Shown piece after piece: positions 59,210 through 64,000 of a stretch of 64,000 nt of DNA. The translations under genes and the position numbers were made by a program. The notes beneath the pieces were generated by a model. It saw nothing but the letters and a program-made list of their open reading frames with translations. It was not told the origin of the DNA and did no database searches. How positions within the stretch are numbered: the first letter of the stretch is position 1; each line of letters begins with the position of its first letter. Source of the DNA: Epiperipatus broadwayi (Eukaryota > Onychophora > Udeonychophora > Euonychophora > Peripatidae); the NCBI GenBank assembly GCA_028023455.1, contig JAQFVV010006215.1, forward strand, positions 2,304,580 through 2,368,579. The letters run 5' to 3'.

Positions 59210-61276
59210 TGAAGCAATGGATCTGAAGTCCGATCCATGCTTCACAGCCTTCTATAAACTTGGTTAGTATTATAGACCTGAATTAAGTTTATAGTCCAAT
59301 ATCAGCAGGGTTTTGCATTAAAGCTAAAATAAATTATGCTTATTAAATTTGTAGTGCATTTAACTATTTTGTTTTAAATAAATTCCATTCTAAGATTAGA
59401 TTTCTGTTAATAAAAATTACTTGTAAAACCTATTAGTCAAACACATATATATGTCAAGCGTATATATATATATGAGTTAATGCAAAATTCTGCTGAAATA
59501 AAATGCTTATTTTATTAAAAGAAATAAGAATGTATTTTTCTTTTTAAGTCTTGTTAAAAATATTTAGTATGATTTGATTTTGAGATAAGCCCACCAACAT
59601 TTTCTAAAAGAATGTATATTTTTAATTAATTAGCCCATTCAAGGCAAATTAAAGATGGCCTTCTATTTCTTTTTTAATTAATAAAATTCAAAGTTTAAAA
59701 AAAGAAATTTAGAGTAAAAAAGTAAAGGTTATTTTTAGAAAATGTTACCTTGAAACAAAGGAGCATGGGGGCTTATCAAGATCTAAGACAAACAATAGAA
59801 GGTAGCTGACAAAGAGGGTATAAATAGAAGTGAGAACAAAAGACTAGATTATTCAAAGTTTTCTTGCTGGCATTCAGATTTCCCTTTTGGAAATTTCATT
59901 CAGATTTCTCTTGAGAAAACTCTTTCAGATTTTGCTTGTGGAGATTTTATTCCAAAAAGTTAGACAACTGTCGTCTTCAAAATCATGGAGAAGTTTGAAC
60001 ATGCTCAAGCTAAAAGTCATATGAATTTGATGGATTCTACTATGCTTGGCTAGGCAAATAAATAGCTTTGCCTATCACCGAGGTTCCTAAATACCATCCA
60101 AAATGCCATAGTATCCACCTAATAGTGATCTGAACTCTGTGCCGTGTCTGTAGGATTTTTCGTGAAACCATGCTACATATTTCCATTTTCATTGTCCGGA
60201 CAAATACCTATCGATGGACGGATCAAGCTACGCTCATCAATGGAACATGACCAAGGAACCAGGACGGTAATAGTATCTCTCCTCCATTGAACTATTTACT
60301 TTCTACTTTTTTTGTTCATACCCTTTTTTAAGTGCTTCACTGAATTATATTATAAATTGTTATATTTAATTATATTTGTAATGTAACCATTTTTTTATTA
60401 GACTAGTCTTAGATATATATTGTGTGATCATCTATCTATATATTTAACCCTTTTTTTCTTCGCTATTCTTCATTACTAACGTTTATAAATATTTCGTATT
60501 CCATTGCGGTTAAGTTTAAAGGTTAGTTTTTCATTTAAATCTCTTTCCAATTTTCATTATATTTGTAAAATTCAATACGAGTAAGTTTCCTTTTGTTTGC
60601 CAACTTGATCTCCTCGATAACGCTTTTTTTGTCCGCCACTAGCTTATTACGTATATCAGATTTAGCTATATACGTTTTAAATAATTTTTAAACTCTGTTT
60701 TAGCGCAAATCAATAAAAAAATGCTTTGTGAAAGATTTTTATTATTGCACTTTATCGAGGAGATTCGGGTTAACAATTTTAATAAAATTGGGAAGAAAAG
60801 ATTTAGACCGCAAACATATTAATCTGTTTTTATTGTCTAATTAGTTTTCATTAATTTAGGGGACTAGCGGAGGCCATTAAATCATTATTCATATTTTAAA
60901 GTTGTTAATTAAACATATTATTTAACTATAAAAAGCTTGAGTTTCCTAATTTTATTATAATGCTTTATTTTACTTTTCCAATGATCCAGGCACGCAAAAC
61001 ACGTTTCTTAGTACTTTTATTGCATATTTAACTATTTACCTCCATAGGTGTTCCCGTCCATGTCTCTACCTCTGTTGCTAAGCTTTGTGGCCGGTGAGAA
61101 AATAATTTATGTGTGTCTCAGATAATGTTGTTTGTTTATAATTAGCTTCGAGAAAAGGCAAATAGGGCAGAGGTCATAGTATTCTTGATTTAATATCTCG
61201 CGTATGGATGGCCTCGAGGTACTTTTGCCTAGTATTTGAACTGGGTTAAACCAACATACATCATCTGACTGTCACA
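59210..61276 (+). repeat. Candidate long solo LTR, copy 2
   Basis: Begins TGAAGCAATGGATCTG, pairing with CGATCCATGCTTCA (59210-59244), and ends GACTGTCACA, with ATAT on both sides. A TATA box is at 59819-59825 (GGGTATAAATAG). The 3' part shares GGGCAG, AGTATTCTTGAT and GAGGTACTTTTGCCTAG with copy 1 (43967-46786). The three-times repeated CATTCAGATTTC-type sequence at 59873-59935 follows the TATA box. Confidence 0.45.
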
Positions 61277-61307
61277 ATATGTATGTATAAACACATATTA
61301 AATCACT

Positions 61308-61338
61308 AAACATCACATGATATATGGAGAGTTTGTCA
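61308..61338 (-). mobile_element. Minimal retrozyme-like remnant
   Basis: ATCACTAAACATCACATGAT (reversed family 1 tail) is joined directly to ATATGGAGAGTTTG, the inner part of the other arm. Only about 30 bp remain; flanks ATAAACACATAT and ATAAACATATAC may be a decayed TSD. Confidence 0.5.
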
Positions 61339-62172
61339 ATGCATAAACATATACTGTATTTATATTATGTGAAGGTTTATACAATTAGAGGCCCTTTCCA
61401 GAGAAAATTTCTCCATTTACCTAAAACTTCTGTACAGAACTTTTCTATGTAGATCAATCAACCTTTTAAAGATGTACAATATAACTGAGCACTTTTGTAT
61501 AAATTATGAAAAGAAATTCTCCCCACAGAGGATTTTCTTTAAAATGTGATTTGAATATAAATATAATTATATCAGTCGCTTCAATGAATTATTTTGTCCA
61601 ATGATGCAAAGTATTTCTCTAAATCTAATACATTTTGGTAATGGTAAAACAGCCTCTAATAACCTTTTTCATAATAAAGATATCTTCTTCAGCCCCTTGT
61701 AGAGATGTTATTTGTTAGCCTTGCTAACTACTCGGTAATGAACACTTGAGTCGTTGTCCATTCTTAATTTATTCTCTAAGAATTAAAAAAATACCCATTT
61801 ACAATTAATATTGGACTGTTATTTTGATTGGATGTGGGCTGGCTAACTATCTGAAAGAAAAAAAACTTAAATTTAACTGAAACCTAAAAAAGTTTTCAAG
61901 TTTTATCTGGCCTGGATTTGAATGCAGGTTATGATGACAAGCAGATGTACAACTATTATATAAGATCCTTCATTATATATATATATATATATATATATTA
62001 GATGCAATACAAATATTTATGTAATTGGTAATGAATTTTTGATGTCTAGTCCAATTTTTAAAATCATTTTTTATAAATTAGATTTGAAGGAAAAAAATAA
62101 TCAATGCATCTTTGCCTTATTTTATAGATTATAATTTACAGAATGTGTATTAAATCTGCTAACTGATGCTAG
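61339..62172. other. AT-rich stretch with a microsatellite
   Basis: Contains an uninterrupted AT dinucleotide run at about 61974-61999. No gene recognised. Confidence 0.5.
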
Positions 62173-62495
62173 GTGGAGTTACTAGATGATGAGCCCAAAA
62201 AATGCTTGAAAGCAGAAAGGGTACAAATAATGAAGTTATGGAAGACGAAATATAAACAAAGTGATTATACAGAAAGTAGGTTATTGGTTTTTATGCTGGG
62301 TTTGGGAATAGATAAGGGGCATTCAGATATGAAGGCCATGGAGTTGACAAAGATTATGTTGTGGAAATGGGATGGAGCAGAATATGGAGAAACTTAGGGT
62401 GGGGAATGGAAAGGGAAGGTAAAGTGGCTAACAGGTTTCTCTGGACATAGTTGCTGAAAGATTCCTGACTCCGTATAAGGAGAAGTCACGGTGCA
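62173..62495 (+). pseudogene. LINE 3' end, second copy
   Basis: The frame 62173-62397 (KCLKAERVQIMKLWKTKYKQ, YTESRLLVFMLGLGIDKG) aligns with the C-terminal frame at 37999-38415, and the 3' non-coding end (GAAAGATTCCTGACTC, AAGGAGAAGTCAC) aligns with 38420-38455. The copy is strongly 5'-truncated, which is normal for LINE insertions. No long poly-A is left. Confidence 0.8.
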
Positions 62496-63843
62496 TCACA
62501 TCACAAACAAAACATTATGTTATTTAAATTATTTTTTCATCAATAAAAGTTATAACAAATGCTTATTTATAAATAATTTCTTTTGAGAAATTATTATTTT
62601 AAAGATATTATCAAGGAAATTAAAAAAAAATGATTAGAGATTCATTACTTGGTCATTATCATTAGCATGGCCATTCTAACTCCATGAAAGAAAAAAAAAG
62701 ATAGAAAGTCAAAATAAAAACTTAATCAACAAAGAAAAAAAGATTGTAGGCAAAATTGCTATATTTGTAATAAGAGGAAATATGGATGCACAAACACGTG
62801 ATCTTTACTGCATAAAGATAAACAACAGCATGATCTCACAATAACTGGATCCTGTATTAGTTTAAATGACTGAAGACAGTAAAACGGAAACAACAATGAA
62901 TTTATAAATGTCAATAATAATGATTAGTGTATCAATCTCCAGAAAGAGATTACTTCATTCATCTCTCATTCAATCAAACATAGCTTCATTATACATACCA
63001 TTTTAAAATTAAATACTCTTTTACTTCATTAAACTACAAGAACAAATAACAAAACTGAAGATAATTTTCAAAACTAATGATAAATATTCAAACAAATATT
63101 AAACTGAAGCCAGCCTATGTGCAGCCTGCTTCTCAAAAAGCAATTATTGCAGATGGTCGGAATTCAAGCAAATTATAGTCCAACAAAATATAGGTATACA
63201 TATATAATGAACAAATGATAAATTTCTTTATGCAACATATGTAGTACAATATTAAATCTATAATATTTCCCATAAATCATTTTTCCAAATATCTACCAAC
63301 TAATCATTTAAACATAATACATATTTCAATCAATAACTAAAGATTTCCTATTTTGAATAGAGATAGAAATAAGAGAGACGTAGATTCTGGAATTTCTGGG
63401 AAAAAAAAACTGTTTTCTATGATTTATTTTGAAAACATCAAATGAAAAAACAGAATGGAAAAATTCATATGAAAGTATAGCAGAAATGGATTGTATTTTA
63501 ATTAACAGTAAATATACATTTTAGAATTGTAATCTCCTTGAGAAAGTGATTATAAATTAATGAAAACAAATTATTTGTTGTGAGAAAACTGAAAAGACTA
63601 AAATTATTAATAAAGATAATATCATCAGTAGATACCCATAATTTTCAAAAATACTTTGATCACTTTAAGGTCGAATTTATAAATCATTTTAAAATGAAGT
63701 AGATTATGAGGATTTAGATTACAATGAACTTAATAAGATAATAATACATAATCTAACAAAAACAGCTACTCAATTAACAAGAATTAAAAAACCAACAATT
63801 ATTATTACATTTGTATGGGTATAAATGAAGAAATATTAAGATA
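62496..63843. other. AT-rich stretch without recognisable genes
   Basis: No splice-bounded homology to the missing PRXL2A N-terminal exons was seen here. Confidence 0.45.
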
Positions 63844-64000
63844 TGAGGGGTTACCCAAAAAAATCAGAATTTTGTAATAAAAAAAATTGCACTTATTTTT
63901 AGATATTATAAATTGAATCTCCTTCAAAATACTGTCCATTTGATGCAGTGCACCAGTCTAAACAAGTTTTCCACTTTTCAAAGTAATTCTGAAACTCCTT
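63844..64000 (-). mobile_element. Mariner-type transposon, right end cut by the window
   Basis: TA (63842-63843) is followed by the terminal sequence TGAGGGGTTACCCAAAAAAA and TCAGAATTTTG. A GGGGTTACCCAAAAAAATC-like end next to TA is typical of mariner-family elements. The transposase lies on the minus strand and continues past 64000. Confidence 0.85.
63899..64000 (-). CDS. Mariner transposase C-terminus (partial)
   Basis: The minus strand reads KEFQNYFEKWKTCLDWCTAS and then NGQYFEGDSIYNI, followed by TAA at 63899-63901. The pattern FxxYFExWKxCxDxCIAxxGxYFEGD closes the transposases of a widespread invertebrate mariner/IS630 group (annotated as FLJ37770-like). The 33 visible codons contain no stop or frameshift. 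The catalytic D residues and the rest of the gene lie outside, so whether it is intact cannot be judged. Confidence 0.85.
   Translation of the reverse strand, partial: KEFQNYFEKWKTCLDWCTASNGQYFEGDSIYNI

Noticed and set aside
59750-59790. A donor-like TTGAAAC sequence next to Cys codons on the minus strand, considered as the missing PRXL2A exon with the cysteine pair
   Set aside because: Only one Cys fits, the upstream residues do not match the family, and it lies inside a repeat shared with 44 kb.

Overview
The window is AT-rich, repeat-dense, intron-rich nuclear DNA of an invertebrate animal. There is no bacterial gene organisation. Coding sequence is sparse, introns run to about 16 kb, and at least eight classes of transposable element are nested in one another. 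I cannot name the species from the sequence.

Host gene: three exons on the minus strand (53502-53636, 51753-51888, 35699-35823) join in phase with GT/AG borders. They encode the C-terminal 131 residues of a PRXL2A (FAM213A) peroxiredoxin-like redox protein. The N-terminal exons, with the family's expected redox cysteines, were not found and probably lie beyond 64000. So about 35.7-64 kb is gene body, mostly intron, and the part below 35.5 kb looks intergenic.

The most interesting content is a set of short foldback repeats carrying hammerhead ribozymes. Copies lie at 2.9, 4.7, 6.7, 13.2-15.0, 32.2, 36.8, 41.8, 47.1, 48.7, 50.0, 51.3, 52.9 and 54.1 kb. At least eight contain or derive from a type I hammerhead core: CTGANGA, stem II, GAAAC, a palindromic stem III and a GTC cleavage triplet, with a two-part stem I. 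The elements have one short inverted arm, one longer arm and a 3' tail. Several are flanked by exact direct repeats of variable length (8-17 bp), which looks like target-primed retrotransposition (retrozyme- or Penelope-like) rather than cut-and-paste. One locus is a 1.8 kb array of 466-bp units with head-to-tail and head-to-head junctions.

Other mobile DNA: a Ty3/gypsy element with both LTRs, TSD and broken gag-pol (16563-21860), inserted in one arm of a long foldback element (16332-22689); an older gypsy remnant (29094-31980); a CR1-like LINE with a Cys-rich/SGNH ORF1 and an endonuclease-RT ORF2 (54.76-57.69 kb), plus two 3' pieces of a LINE (37.1-38.5, 62.2-62.5 kb) that may be the same family; another LINE 3' scrap (27.0 kb); a hAT element with an 8-bp TSD (42730-43180); a mariner element entering at the right edge; an inverted pair of 2.1 kb elements (23.3-25.5 and 39.4-41.5 kb); two probable long solo LTRs (43967-46786, 59210-61276); tRNA-derived SINEs; and several long hairpins.

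No element appears fully intact. The working content is the PRXL2A exons and, possibly, some of the ribozymes. A recent 135-bp tandem duplication has copied the splice donor of the penultimate PRXL2A exon.
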